Positions 1 through 12,074 of a stretch of DNA of 64,000 bases are shown here, piece by piece; the stretch's first letter is position 1; each line of letters starts with the position of its first letter. The DNA lies in NCBI RefSeq assembly GCF_963583255.1, contig NC_084814.1, positions 17,097,464 to 17,161,463 on the forward strand, in the 5' to 3' direction. The DNA comes from Pyrus communis (lineage: Eukaryota; Streptophyta; Magnoliopsida; Rosales; Rosaceae). Position numbers and translations under genes: made by a program. The notes beneath the pieces are model-generated. The model did not search any database and was not told the DNA's origin. It was given only the letters and a program-made list of their open reading frames with translations.

Positions 1-1422
1 AATGGTCATTGGCTTTGGGGTTTCCATCATTGTCATCATCACTATCAATAAACAAAATACGGGATTTCTGAGCACCTGGCATGTATGTAATACTTATGTT
101 AGGGATCACAGAGGCATTGGCAACAAGGTTCTAGGAGAACTTTTGAAGACGACAAAAATAGTTCGTTGTATAATATCAAAGGCACCGAAAATATTCATAT
201 ATAAGTTTTCATTGTTGACCTACATTTACAAAGTTCCTTTAAAGGGAATATCTTCAAAATTATTCTAAGGATAGCTTAGGTTGTAACATGTATAATCTCC
301 TTAATACATATCAGTAGCCACACCGAATGCATTAATTGCACGTAAATCACAAATACCTAATGCATGTCCAAATTTTATTCTACGGATAGACTACGCGAAA
401 ACAAGAAGTTCCCTTTTCCCAAACATCTGTCTTCAAATTTACAGGGCGAGAGGAGAAGGCATATGAATGCATATATCATATGACCAAGCATAATAAACAG
501 AAACATCGTCACATACATCCACAAATTTGTTCATAATTATTTCAACAATTATACTCTCTTTTTTCGCTACCTATTCAGTTACTCTTTCTAACTATGCAAC
601 ATGTGAGGAGTACGCTGGAAGAAGTAAATGAAACACATCTGCGCTCCTCTTTTGCACGTAAAATACTTAATTGGTAATCAGCCGACTAGCAATCAACGAA
701 GGTTCTTAACACATTCACACACATTGATGCATAATTCATAAAGCTTTGGCAAAACACAAGCAGTAAACTCAATTAGCCAACGGCAAGTAACTAGAATAGA
801 GTGGAAGCATGCAAACATCGTAAAGTTCTCCGATACCTGAAGTTTGCCGATCTCCATTTCCTTTAGAATGCGAAGGATCGCTTGGAGAAGGGTCTTGTGC
901 ACTCGCTGCCCCGCTTCCATTTCCATTAAACTTAGACGCATTCTCCAAATTTATCACAGGGGGGAGAGAGGTTGCACTCTGATTCCCATTCCACAATTTC
1001 TCTGCCTTCTCCTCTATCCTCGAAAGTCTTCTCTCTGTTTCCGAATATTCCCGTTCAAGCAGAACCTCAAGCTTCTTTTTCTCAACCTCCAACTCACTGC
1101 ACTTCCTCATCAGCCCTATAACCGCATCGTTATCATCTCCTCCAACTCCCCTCTTCATCTCCTGCAACAGCTTTTGGTATCTCTCGTTCGCAACATTTCG
1201 CTCATCCGCAACTTTGAGCATGTCCAGCTGATCAAACTGGTGCTGTTCTTCCAGCTTAACATTCTTGTTCTTCAGGTCTTTAATCTCCCTCTTCAGCTTA
1301 ACCTCACGGGCTACTAAATTCTCTTCAGCTCGGTCGAAATCCCGAGACAAAAACGTCGCCCGCAGATTCGAAATCATGTGGGAAATGCTTGGAATTTCAT
1401 TTTCGCTGCTAAATTCCCCCAT
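1..1422 (-). CDS. Coiled-coil protein, distant paralogue of the local family (5' part; runs off the left edge)
   Basis: Exon 1 is 837-1422, starting at the ATG at 1420-1422. The donor is G|GTATCGG and the exon ends in phase 1. A matching acceptor at 76-77 opens a second exon (1-75) that stays open to the window edge and reads into an acidic stretch (RILFIDSDDDND). Exon 1 encodes a charged coiled coil. Its start (MISNLRATFLSRDFDRAEEN, then AREVKLKREI) aligns with the first exons of the three genes to the right, so it belongs to the same family. Its second exon is acidic and does not resemble the globular exon of those genes, so this is a different branch or a different exon combination. A 5'UTR intron is likely at 1434-1637, with a TCAG acceptor just before the start codon and donor GTATGT. 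Function unknown. Confidence 0.6.
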
Positions 1423-1637
1423 TTTCAAGCACTCTGATACAGAACAAGAACCAAGTTAAGTCCCCAAAACAATGCAAAACACACAGAAAACCCCTAAACA
1501 CACCCACCAACAAATCCCAATTTTTTGGCCGATTCAACCATCCAAACAAGCCAGAAACATGAAGAACAAAAAAAAGAAAAAACCCCAACACCCATAACCT
1601 GAAAAAGGAAAAGTTCAAAACTTTGTGAGAAACATAC

Positions 1638-1763
1638 CTAAAATAGTAAAATGGGCGACCCAATGTGAAAAAATGAGGAATCCTTGTCGCCAAGAGGGAC
1701 TAAAACGGTAAAACGGGCGACCCAAAAGTGTGAAACGAGGAATGTTGGAGACCAGAGAGGGAT
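1638..1763. repeat. 62-bp tandem duplication in the 5' leader region
   Basis: Two adjacent degenerate copies begin at 1638 and 1700. Both carry the block GGGCGACCCAA followed by a GTGAAA...GAGGAAT stretch. They lie just upstream of the predicted 5'UTR intron donor of the leftmost gene and may form part of its leader or promoter. Confidence 0.6.
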
Positions 1764-2023
1764 GGGAGGTGATGAGAAGTGTGAGAGGTTTTGGGTTTTG
1801 GGAGGAAGTTTTGAAGCAGGAGAAAAAAGTGCGGGATTTTTGCTGGTGAGGGGGAACCAGGGAAGTCAGAGGGTCAAAGAATTTGAAGAATCAACTGAAG
1901 AGATGACGATGCTGATGCAAGGAAAACGAAGGTGACAGGGTGTTGGGCAGTTGGCGTGTTGTAGTAGTGTTGGCGTGTTTTAGTAGTGTTTGTAGTTATT
2001 TATCCAAAGAGAGAAACACCTAA

Positions 2024-2539
2024 GAGCTAATTACAGATTTAGACCGTGAACTTTGGTGGAATCTTCAGTTTGGTCTTCAAACCTTTTTTCTTAATCCCAA
2101 ATCGGCTCTTAAGCTTTTAAAATGTGTCAAATGAGGATAAAAGTAACGTTAATTTCAAAATTTGACAAGTTTAAAGATGGACACAGTTTATATTTACATA
2201 TTATTTAATCAAGTTTGTAGGTAAAATTTAATTTTTCCATTTCAAACGATTTTAGTACCAGCTTCGGACTAGATCAACCAATCTTTTCTTAATATTTTAG
2301 CATAAATATTTACTCTGGACATAACTGTTCACATGTTATCGGACCGATATTTTGATGAAAGTGAATGAGTTGTCGAAATGCTCTTTAAAAAGTAGTCACG
2401 TGTTAATCTATCAACTTTTTGTAACAAATATCACATTGTAAAGAAAAAGACACGTGTAAAGAAATAATTTGGGGCAAAAAACGCTGAAGGACTAAAGTTA
2501 AAATATTAAAAATTTAAGGGGCAAATTGTAAATTAACCC
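2024..2539. mobile_element. Possible decayed MULE-type MITE
   Basis: The ends are weakly inverted (GAGCTAATTACAGATTTAGA at the left against GGGTTAATTTACAATTTGCC read inward from the right). Both resemble the ends of the clearer element at 61705-62153. No convincing target duplication is visible. The rest of the gene-free stretch 1940-3020 shows nothing recognisable. Confidence 0.3.
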
Positions 2540-3022
2540 ATGAACTAAAAAGACTGTTACATCGCATTGTTTGATGACACAAAAACCACACATGGAATAA
2601 ATGAGGAAATAAACGACACCAAATAAAATCCAACACCCATCACTTGAAGGTGAAATGACAAGCTTAACCATTTATTCACGTATAAATTTCAATTTAGAAA
2701 ATTTACAAGCAGTTTTGCGCTTATGAGAGAAACTTACATGTCTGTTTTTCGTGTCATGTCAAGAGAAGGAAGGGCGTGAATACATTAAGAGTGGTTTAGG
2801 AGTAGTTTTGTGCTTACTAACATTAAACGGACTAACCATGACAGAATGTTGTAACACGGTTATTATCATCTTGGGTTCGAATTCGTAAACTTTATTAGAG
2901 AAACTTACATGTTACGAGTTCATGCCCCTTCGCTGTTCTTTAAACTTGCTAATTATACATCAGAGAGAGATAGGAAATGTAATTTTCCATTTCCTTACTT
3001 CCTCACCGACACTAATACTTCT

Positions 3023-6000
3023 TCATCCAAGAATACCTAAAACACCAACCCTTCTTTCATTCTGTTCTTCTCCCTTCGTTTTCTTCTTTCCGCCTTGATC
3101 GTCCTCGAACTCTGGTTCTAACGCCCTCTTTACGGTGCTTGTCACAATTTGTACGTCTTCTCTCAATTGCATTGCGGTGCACGGACTCCCTTGATGTAGC
3201 TGATCTTTGAGTTCCTGATTTTCCTTGATCAGCTCCGTTTTTTCTTTCTTTAGGTTTTTCACCTCTTCCCTTTCGGCTTCAAGAGTTCCTTCCAGCTTTT
3301 TCACCAAACCTTTCAGAGAACCGAACAATGATTTCTGCTCGGCAATTACGAACTCGTAGTCCTCTTTCAGCTTTCTCTTTTCCTCCTTTTCTTCTTCTAG
3401 TTTTCTCCTCAGTTTTATAGTTTTTTCCTTCTTACTCTCCAACCTTCCACTTAGCCTGTCCACTTTTCTTTGAGCTCTTGAAACTTCAGCATTTGCTTTT
3501 TGAACCATTTTCCGAAAATCTTCCGATCTTTTTTCCAACTCCTCGTTGTCGCCGTTCAACCTTTTCGAAATAGTGGGAGCAGGGATTAATTGTGATTGTG
3601 TCTTTTGAACTCGCAGTTCGTCTTCCGATGAGCCCACTGTATCATCAAACACATCTTCCCCTTCTTCTCCATCTTCTTGTCCATCAATTTCAGCTTCCTC
3701 GTGTGTTTTCCCATTATATTTTCTTTTCTTCTTCTTCTCCTTGTCCTTAAAGCTCAGCTGCACATTCGAATTACCGAAACAAATAGGATATCAGCATCCA
3801 CAACCAAATTCCTACCAATAGTGCGTATATAACGTATATGTAACTTCATACCTATTACAACTGCACCGTATTGCATAACAGTTATTATGTAAGTGCTGAA
3901 TGTTGCAACTATAAACTCACCCCAATGTCAGCGACGTCTATTTGTTCCAGTTTCGAGTGCAGTTCCTGCAAGTTCCATTTTACGAGAGCTGGTCTTTGTC
4001 CCTCCCTTCCTTCGATTGGTCGTATGAGGTTAGTTCTCTCACACAACCAAAGCTATTACAATGAAAATAAAACAAAACTGCAATCATATATGACGGTACT
4101 CTTACATTAGGAAAGTGTTATAAACTAGAGTTGGTCAATTACCATTATGACAACTACACATCCAGGAAGAGAATATCCATCCGACATCTTGGTCCGTTTT
4201 CCCAACGACTCGTGCAGAAGGTCAGCCACCGCTTTTGCCCATGAATATCTTGAAATATGTTCTAAATCTTCACAATACTTTACTATACTCCATGAATTTA
4301 ACCCACCTGAGTCACAAAACAAGAAGGTACCGCATAGTTCTAGTAGAATCAGGCGTACAACATCCTCTACATGTTTTTCTCTCTTCCCTTTTATTGCTTC
4401 TTCCAAAGCATCATGCACCATTTTTCTTGACACTTGTTTCTCCTCGAAATATTTTTTGGTAAAATCTGATTCGTATTTCTTTGATCCTTGTAATTGTACT
4501 TCATTACCTTCTTGTGGGAGTCCCAGAATTTCGGCAATGTCTTCCGTTGTCAACAATGCTGATGTGCTACCAAACTCAAAACTCATTGTTATTGAGTTGT
4601 AGCACCTGATGATCTTAAGGACATCACTGTCTGATTTCCTGCATTGATCTTCAGAAATCACACCGTAGTAAAATGCAGATATTAATGGCCAAAATGGAGT
4701 TTGCCGAAGTAACTCCAAGTGCCCTTCAGTTAAGTGTTTCTTAACTCGCTGCATTGTATTAAAAAATGACTTCATATTACAGCGGTATTGCACATGTTTT
4801 TCTCCTTTTGCACTTGTCCACGTTCTCATCTTCCTTTTTCGTGTTTTCTTATCTTCCATCTGCTTCTTTGTGACCCCTATACAACCTTCATATATATAAG
4901 TTAACAACATACTTCTACGCTTATACAGAAATCAGACCAGAAAAGCACAAATGCACAATTGTCAAAGATAAATCAACACTTAAAAACATTACCCCCTGAC
5001 TACCAATTAACTAACAAAACTCAAAATTAGCATGAATTAAATTGCAAATATCATATAAACTCCTTAATCCAATACCTGAAATTCCGAGATCTTTATTTCC
5101 TTTAACACGAAGAGAGCTTACACTGCTACTATTGTTTGCAGCACTATGGTTTGCAGTCAGACGCTCACTTCTTCTTCTTTGCAAGTTATTACCCTCCCTC
5201 AATTTCTTACTACGCTGCTCAAACTGCGAAATGCAGGTCTCCAATTCAAACACATCTTCCCCTTGTTCTCGATCTTCTCGTCCATTAGTTTTAGCTTCTT
5301 CACCTGTTGTTTCGTTTTCTCCTCTTTTCTTCTTCTTCCCCTTGTCCTTCTTAAAGCTCAGCTGCACAGTTGAATTATCCAAACAAATACGATAACAGTT
5401 GTATGTAACTTCATACCAATTACAACTACACTGTGTTGTATAACAGTTGTTATGCAAGTACTCATATTATTAGTACAAAACTTACCCCAACGTCAGCAAT
5501 GTCTATTTCTTGCAGTTTCATGTGCAGTTCTTGCGTGTTCCACTTTGCAAGAGCTGGTTTCTGTCCCTCCCTTCCACTGATTGGTTGTATGAGGTTAGTT
5601 TTCTCACACAACCAAATCTGTTAGGATTAAAACAAAAAATTAATTCATACATGAAAGCACTCTTGCATTAACACGATACTATATGTAAGAGTACGTTAAT
5701 TACCATTATGGCAACCACACATCCATGAACAGTACATCCATCGAACCTCCTGGTCGATGCTTGCAATGATTTGTGTAAAAGGTCAGCCACTGCTTTTGCC
5801 CACGAATATCTTGAAATATTCTCTATATCTTCACAATACTTGACTATATTCCATGAAGTGAAGTGGGTTGTGCCACTAAATAGGAAGGAAACGCATAGTT
5901 CTAGTACAATCAGGCGTACAGCATCGATTTCTCTCTTCCCTTTTATGGCTTCTTCTAAAGCATCATCCACCATCTTTTTGGACACTTCTTTTACATCGAA

Positions 6001-7445
6001 ATATCTGTTGGTAAAATCTGATCTGTATCTTGTTGATCCTTTCAATTTTACTTCTTCACCTTCCAGAGGAAGTCCCAAAATTTCAGCGATATCTTCGGTT
6101 GTCATCCTTGCAGATGTGCTACCAAACTCAAAACTCATTGTTGTGGAGTTGTAGCACCTGATGATGTTGCGGATACCAGACACTGGTTTCCTGCATTGAT
6201 CTGCGGAAATCACACCATTGTAAAATGGCGATATTAATGGCCAAAATGGAGTTTGTTGAAGCAACTTCAAGTGCCCTTCGGTCAAGTGTTTCTTAACTCG
6301 CTTCATCGTATTAAAAAATGACATCATAGTACAACGATATTGTATATATTTTCCTCCACTTCCCGTCTTCCGCTTTTCCATCAATTTTCCCATGTTCTTC
6401 CACTTCTTCGGCTTCCTTTCGTCCCCTCTATAACCTATACATACAAATATATATATATATATGCACACATTAAAACTAACAGAATTATACCAAAACCAGT
6501 TCAGAATAGCACAAAGGTACAATCATCAAATGTATGCCGATACCAATTAACCAATTAACAAACAAAACCCAAGCACTAAACTCAAAATTACCACAAATAA
6601 AATTGCAAATTTATATACTTAATTTTTTATTCAATACCAAATGCTACATTTTGTTTTCCATTTTATATTGCTACCATTTTGATGGCGTCTTAAAAAAACA
6701 CTTATGTTCATCAGGCGCGTAGATTAAAAGTACTTTTATTATAGACGTTAAAATTTTTATTAAAAATTCAAGTGCTTCCTCGAAAAGTACTTCAGTGCTT
6801 TTCGACGAAACATTTGGCAGGTGCTTTAGGTTGTTAAAAAGCACACACGCAATCCCAAACTGGTTAGTAAAAAAAGTTGACAAAATTAGTACCTAATCCA
6901 AAAATTTTAATTTCGGAAATTCATTAATCCAAATTACCTGAAATTGTAAGGCCTCCATTTTCTTCATCAGAAGCAGAGTTGTCTGCAGCACTATCAGTAG
7001 CGATTGCAGCCAAACGCTCGCTTCTTCTTCTCTGCATGCCGTCATTCAAACCCTTCCTCCTCCTCCTCCTCCTCAATTTTCCCCCCGGAGGCTCCGAAAC
7101 TACCTCATTGTCCTCGTCATTCTCCGGCAGCTCCTCTCCGCTCACCGGCTCTTCCTTGACCGCAGAAAGCTTGAGCCTGAGCTCGTCCTCTGCTTTGAGC
7201 TTCTCGAGCCGCTCGAACTCGTGGTTTTCCTCCATCAATGCCTTCTCGTGCCTCTGCCGCTCAATTTCTCGCTTCAGCTTCGCTTCTCTCGCTGCTAATG
7301 CCTCTTCGATACGGGCGAATTCATCGGCCTGAGATGCCCTTCTCAGCGCCGAAAACAACTCCGGGACGCTCAAATTCTCAGCCTCGGCTTCGGCTTCGGT
7401 TTGCTGGCCGTTTGAAGGAGGAGTTAGTGGTGTCGCGGTCACCAT
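3023..7445 (-). CDS. Two-module plant-mobile-domain-like coiled-coil protein (fused tandem gene), 1,088 aa
   Basis: Seven exons can be spliced with GT-AG sites and one continuous frame: 6938-7445, 5704-6434, 5486-5617, 5076-5361, 4143-4885, 3921-4052, 3023-3757 (3,267 nt with stop). Residues 1-169 are a coiled coil ending in QRRRSERLAA. Residues 170-413 are the first globular module (RVKKHLTEGHLKLL, TPFWPLISPFYNGVIS, TTEDIAEILGLP). Residues 414-457 continue it (IWLCEKTNLIQP). Residues 458-552 come from a hybrid exon. Residues 553-844 repeat the globular module (TPFWPLISAFYYGVIS). Residues 845-1088 are a lysine/glutamate-rich coiled coil with an NLS-like KKKKRKY. The neighbouring paralogues have only one module each. 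The globular part resembles, from memory, plant mobile domain / DUF1985-type proteins; function unknown. Two separate messages are possible, but the second module has no first exon of its own. Confidence 0.7.
5076..5361 (-). other. Hybrid exon joining a last-exon head to a first-exon tail
   Basis: In coding direction the exon begins like the last exon of the family (LSFKKDKGKKKKRG, then NGREDREQGEDVF). At about 5247 it switches to the tail of a first exon (LETCISQFEQ, then NLQRRRSERLTA and LGISG). It keeps the phase-0 acceptor of a last exon and the phase-1 donor of a first exon, so the frame runs through. The missing DNA between the two parents (end of one last exon, 3' flank, promoter and start of the next first exon) is what a deletion or unequal crossover between tandem genes would remove. 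Confidence 0.8.
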
Positions 7446-7619
7446 TTGCGGTGACGGAAATACGAAACGGAACCGAGATGATGCCCCGAAACTTTATCAG
7501 TCAGCTTCGGAAGGAAGTTGAGAAAGACCAAGACTCAAGTCCGGAGCTGAAGTCTTGTAAAAGATGGAACGAAGGAAGTGACACCATTGCTGAGTGTAAA
7601 AGTGGACGTACGAGTGAAC

Positions 7620-7660
7620 AAGATCGCACCACGTGTTGTTAGCATGCATGATCGTACGGT
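7620..7660 (-). promoter_or_regulatory. Conserved 41-bp upstream block (copy at the fused gene)
   Basis: The block lies 175 bp upstream of the ATG and aligns without gaps with blocks at 17420-17460 and 29605-29645. On the plus strand it contains ACCACGTGTTGTTA and ATCGTACGGT. This copy has a perfect G-box (CACGTG) and the palindromes CATGCATG and CGTACG. A promoter role is inferred from position and conservation. Confidence 0.5.
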
Positions 7661-8073
7661 TGTCCCATAATTGAAACGCATTAAGACAAACGTCCTGTAC
7701 GAGTCTTTATATGTATTATCAAAAGTAGTGACATCCACATGATTCTTTTTATTTTTTTACATACTTTAATTTTCAATAGGCAAATCAAATAGTTGTATTA
7801 CGATATAGTGATAGTTTTCTTCACTTATAAGTGAAAGGTCTTAAATTTAATTTTTGACAAAGGAGAATTTAAACCATATTATTGCAAGCCAATTGTAAGA
7901 CTAAACTCATCCCCTCTCCCTTAATACACATAATATTGATTGTTCAAAAAAAACAAAAAAAAAAACCGAATCGAATAAATTAATAGGAGTTTATAAAAGG
8001 TAAAAAGAAGTGTGAATAGTACTACCCATTGTAATAGACAATACTAGACTCCACCATAAAAAGAGCTGCATTT

Positions 8074-8237
8074 TCTCACCATCCTCAAGTGATGGTAGTG
8101 CTTACCCTTCTACTTGTTATTATTGAATGAGTTTAAAATTTGAAATTTATATCAATTCATTAAACAAATCTTGAAATTTAAACTCATTCAACGAGAATAA
8201 TAAAATAGTAAGCATTACCATCATGTGAGGGTGATAA
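8074..8237. mobile_element. Small fold-back MITE
   Basis: Two inverted arms of about 70 bp (left GATGGTAGTGCTTACC and GAATGAGTTTAAA; right, reversed, GATGGTAATGCTTAC and GAATGAGTTTAAA) flank a short AT-rich loop. The surrounding 7.75-9.5 kb is AT-rich intergenic DNA with no other recognisable gene. Confidence 0.6.
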
Positions 8238-9573
8238 ACGAACATATTCCCATAGAAAGGTAGATTTCTATATTTTTACAAATCAAAATAGTTTGAGTTT
8301 ACTACAATTTAGTAATATTCTTTTTGTAGAAAATTCTATTTCAATCCTTAATAAATACTTTCAGAATAAAATTATGTATAAGATTAAAACTAAATCTACT
8401 CCTTAGACATTTAATTGTAGTTTTTTAATATTAATTAGGTTGTAATAATTATTGACTTTTTTGTGCGTAGGTTATATATTGCTTCCCATAATCAATAAAA
8501 ATGTAACTTTATCGTTAATTATTGTTAAGTTTTCACAATAAGAAAAGTCATATATTATTATCTATTCTTCATTGTGCATGAATAATCATACTTATTAGAT
8601 ATTATAGTTTATATTTTTTGTCGATTATTAGATATTATAGTTAAGTATCGATATTATCGTACCAAAACTTACATATTTTCGTACCTATGAGTTTTTTAAA
8701 TATAACTTTTCTTTTTTGGGGATTTGATGTTGACTTTTTTTCTTCTAATTATAAGACTTTGAATATTGTAGAAATTTTTTCTATTAATTTGATTGGAGCA
8801 CAAAAAAATACATTAATTATGTATGGATATCAAACTTTGGATGGTAAGTTTATAAATAATAAATGTGCTATAAATACTTAAATATGATAAGTTTTAATTG
8901 AATTAACTCTAGAAACCATTTAGGTTAAAATCTAAAAAGATCTTATTCAAGCCCTAAAATTCTAAAATCTCTATTTTTTATTTGTGAGTAAGAAATTTTA
9001 AGTTCGACTCTAGTAGATGATGAGATTGAAATCTAAGTTTACTACAATATGAAACCTCATCGAAGATCAAATAACGTCGATAAAACAATTCTTTCGTCCG
9101 AAAAACTCTTTTCCAAGGCAAGTGCCGGTCAATTGTCATTGTAAAAGCTTTAGTTGGAAAAGATACAATTCTGATGAGCCGTCAAAAATGTTCTATTGCC
9201 GATTACATTATGCAGTCGGATTTGATGAAATGGTTGTCTGAAAAACGTTATAAGGATGATCTATTTTTCAGTGACCCTATGTTAGTCCTTTTATTTTATT
9301 ATTATTTTTTTTTTTTTTTTGTAATTAGTTAAAGCACGGTTCTTTTTAGACCTTAAATAATATAGTTGAAATTTGAAGTGCCCACAAGAGGAGGAGAAGA
9401 TCAAAGCCTTGGGCCTATGAGCCAACCCAATGAAATTAAATGACAGAGCACTATTACGAAGACAAAATGACAACCATTATGAATGATTACTTATTGGTCT
9501 GGATTGTATTAGTAAATAAGACGAGCGCTTAATCAAAAAGTATGTTTTGATTATTTAAGCAAGTTGACAAAAC

Positions 9574-11042
9574 TGATAACTTTATGACACAAGGATGAGT
9601 CGATTTTATATTATATATTTTATCTTATTCTTAGTATATTTTGGTAATTATTTTGGTAGAATTTTGATACTTTATTTTATATTTTCAACATAGCACATTC
9701 GATTTCCTATGAAGAAAAACGTGATCAAACAGATGAATTTTGGAGTGATTCCAATTGGATGATGTTCGTGTGTCTTTCAAGATGATTGTACCAAAATTCC
9801 AGATTTTTCTACCAAGCCATTTGACCATGGCGATGAAATTAAGGCCCAGCGCACAGCTTTCCCAGATTGACGGTTGTGGACGTTTTGGGTATTTTGGAGG
9901 TCAAGATGACATATTTTGAGGAAGATTCATTCTGAGGATTTGTAGGGTACGTCTTCAGTTTTCAAAATAGACCTTTTGGGATCAAATCGGAGTTGATTTG
10001 GTCGGTCAAAATGGTGATTTTCTGATAACTCCGAATTCTAGTTCAAATAGGAAACCTTTTATTTTCAGTTTTATCATTTAATTATGTTTCCTAGTTTTAT
10101 TCTAAGACCTTTTCTAGGTAGGGTTTTATTTTGTAGTAGTATAAATAAAGCTTTTTAGCCATTAGGGAGAAAAGGGGGGAGAACACAATATTTTGGCTTT
10201 AGAGAGCCTTGACGATTCAAGTTTATTTTCAAGGTGTTTTCTATCCATGTTCTTAATAATATTTTGTTTTATGATTATTTGTAACTAATTTCGTTTGCTA
10301 GGGCGAGGCCACGAGCCTTAGCAAGAATATTTAGTTTTTTTTTAATTTACTTCTGATATTATGCATGCAAGTTTTGAATTGTCAATCACTGTGCTTTAAA
10401 TTATCTATTTGTCTTGATGATTGGCCACCATTAGGATATTTAGAAAAGTAATTTGATGCAATTTTGGCGGAGGGTAGTCCCTGAAATTGATTAAGGCTTC
10501 TTGTGGTTAATATGTGTAACTTCTTAGGATGGATGACACGTCTTAAGAGTTGTATGGTTTTTCAAAAGGTTTTCACAAAACTTAATGAGTCTTGCATGTT
10601 CACATTCGATCTGGACGCCACAGACGGGTTGCATGTTAGATATATGTTTTATGTTGGAGGTTCCAAGTAGGGCATACTTTAGGAAAACCTAACCTTCAAA
10701 ATATGCATGTGTAATTCATAAGGAATTAGAAGAACAACGTAGGATTGTTAGGGTGACGGCTGAACCCTAGGTTTTACAAATTGACTTTCTTTAAATTGTT
10801 CTCTAGTTAATTTCTTTAATTGTTTTATTTTAAAATTCGTTTTTATTATATTAAATTCTAGAATCAACATTTTCCAAACTTTGTTTTCAATAATTAAGAG
10901 TTGGTTTTAAACATAAATTATTCATTCAATCTCTGTGGAAAACAACTTTGCTTGAGCTGCTATACTACGATAACCTTGTACTCTTGCAAGTATTTTTAAG
11001 TATTTTTATCCATACTTTTGCGGATGGTAAAAATCTCTATCA
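9574..11042 (+). mobile_element. Gypsy-type LTR (about 1.47 kb) followed by a tRNA-Asp-type primer site
   Basis: The segment starts TGATA and ends TATCA. Six bases later, at 11049, is TGGCGCCGTT, the start of the primer-binding site typical of Tat/Athila gypsy elements (complementary to a tRNA-Asp 3' end). A short AAGGGGGGAGAAC run and a probable transcribed leader lie inside. No gag or pol follows: the internal region decays within about 300 bp (11050-11470, nothing recognisable), so this is a solo or 5'-only LTR. Confidence 0.65.
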
Positions 11043-11499
11043 AGAAATTGGCGCCGTTATGATACAAGCCCAGTATACACATCTACTGTACCTATTAGAA
11101 GGGGTCCTTCCCTTTTAAAACATTCTGACTGCCTTTATTTTCCCTCAAATATGCATAATCATTTCCGACAAAAATATTTCGCCCTCGATTATTGAAGACA
11201 TTATACCGATGACAACTTATTGCTCTTTAGGTAATAATTTTCGAAAAAAAATGAACTATCCGTCGAGAAAATAAAAAACCAACTATAACTGAGGAGAAAG
11301 AGTTTTGTCGTAAACAACTTTGGCGCCAACTTTTTCTATTAAAAAAAAAGTTATTTCCGACGACGAGACGACCCTTTCCGACGGCATTTGAATGTCAAAA
11401 CAAAATAGCAACTTGTTGAATTATTTGTTATGGACATAAAATTTTGGTCGGAAGTAGTGTTATTTTAGTTGGAGAAATTGTATTTCTCGGTCGCAGCAC

Positions 11500-11880
11500 A
11501 TGGTTTTTCGCCCCACTCATACATTTCGAGAAGGGAATGCAATTGCTGACAAATTAGCCAACTTAGGGTTTCTCTCATCTTCTCTTGTTTGGCATGTTGA
11601 TCCTGCTTTTAAGGTTCTTCCTTTTTTGCAATCAGATTTCTCAGGCATGCCAGTCTACAAGTTTATCTTTCTTCTTGATGTGTCATTTTCTTTTACCTAA
11701 TCCTTTTGGATATTTTTTTTTCTTCCTATTTTGCAGCTTTTCTTGTGGATTATTACCTTTTAGGTTTTATTTGGAGGGGTTTGGTCCTATATCCCCCCTC
11801 TTTTTATTGAATTTTTTTTTTTTTGAGAGGGATAAAGTTTGTGCCCCCTCCTCTTTTTCTTGTATTTTGTAATATTGATG
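11500..11880 (+). mobile_element. LINE 3' end: RNase H-like remnant
   Basis: The frame from 11500 reads HTFREGNAIADKLANLG, the conserved end of the RNase H domain fused to plant non-LTR reverse transcriptases (usually HxxREGNxxADxLAN). It is followed by a W.VDPAF-like stretch and a stop at 11700. The pyrimidine- and T-rich DNA up to about 11880 fits the 3' end of such elements. It is a 5'-truncated, dead fragment. Confidence 0.6.
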
Positions 11881-12074
11881 GTGGGCACAAATACGGTGGC
11901 ATTTAAAAGGAAACCCGATAGACGACTTGAGGTAAGAATTGTGTTGATTAAACATTACATGAAAATATCTCTTTTGTTCCTCTAAAAGCCCTATTTGCAT
12001 GACTTTTGTCAACAAAAAATGTTACTCGTACCACTTATTTGTACCATATCTCTAATAAAGATGAGACCCACATG

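Noticed and set aside
844..1317. Long plus-strand reading frames opposite coiled-coil exons (also near 6979-7642, 13511-13958, 16851-17252, 27128-27376, 28953-29462)
   Set aside because: They are mirror frames of K/E-rich coiled-coil exons, rich in S, L and F, without splice structure or family resemblance.
3023..7445. Two separate complete genes instead of one fused gene
   Set aside because: The second globular module has no first exon or start of its own; its only upstream exon is the hybrid exon, which has a proper acceptor and is in frame with the first module. Two transcripts remain possible, but two complete genes are not supported by the sequence.
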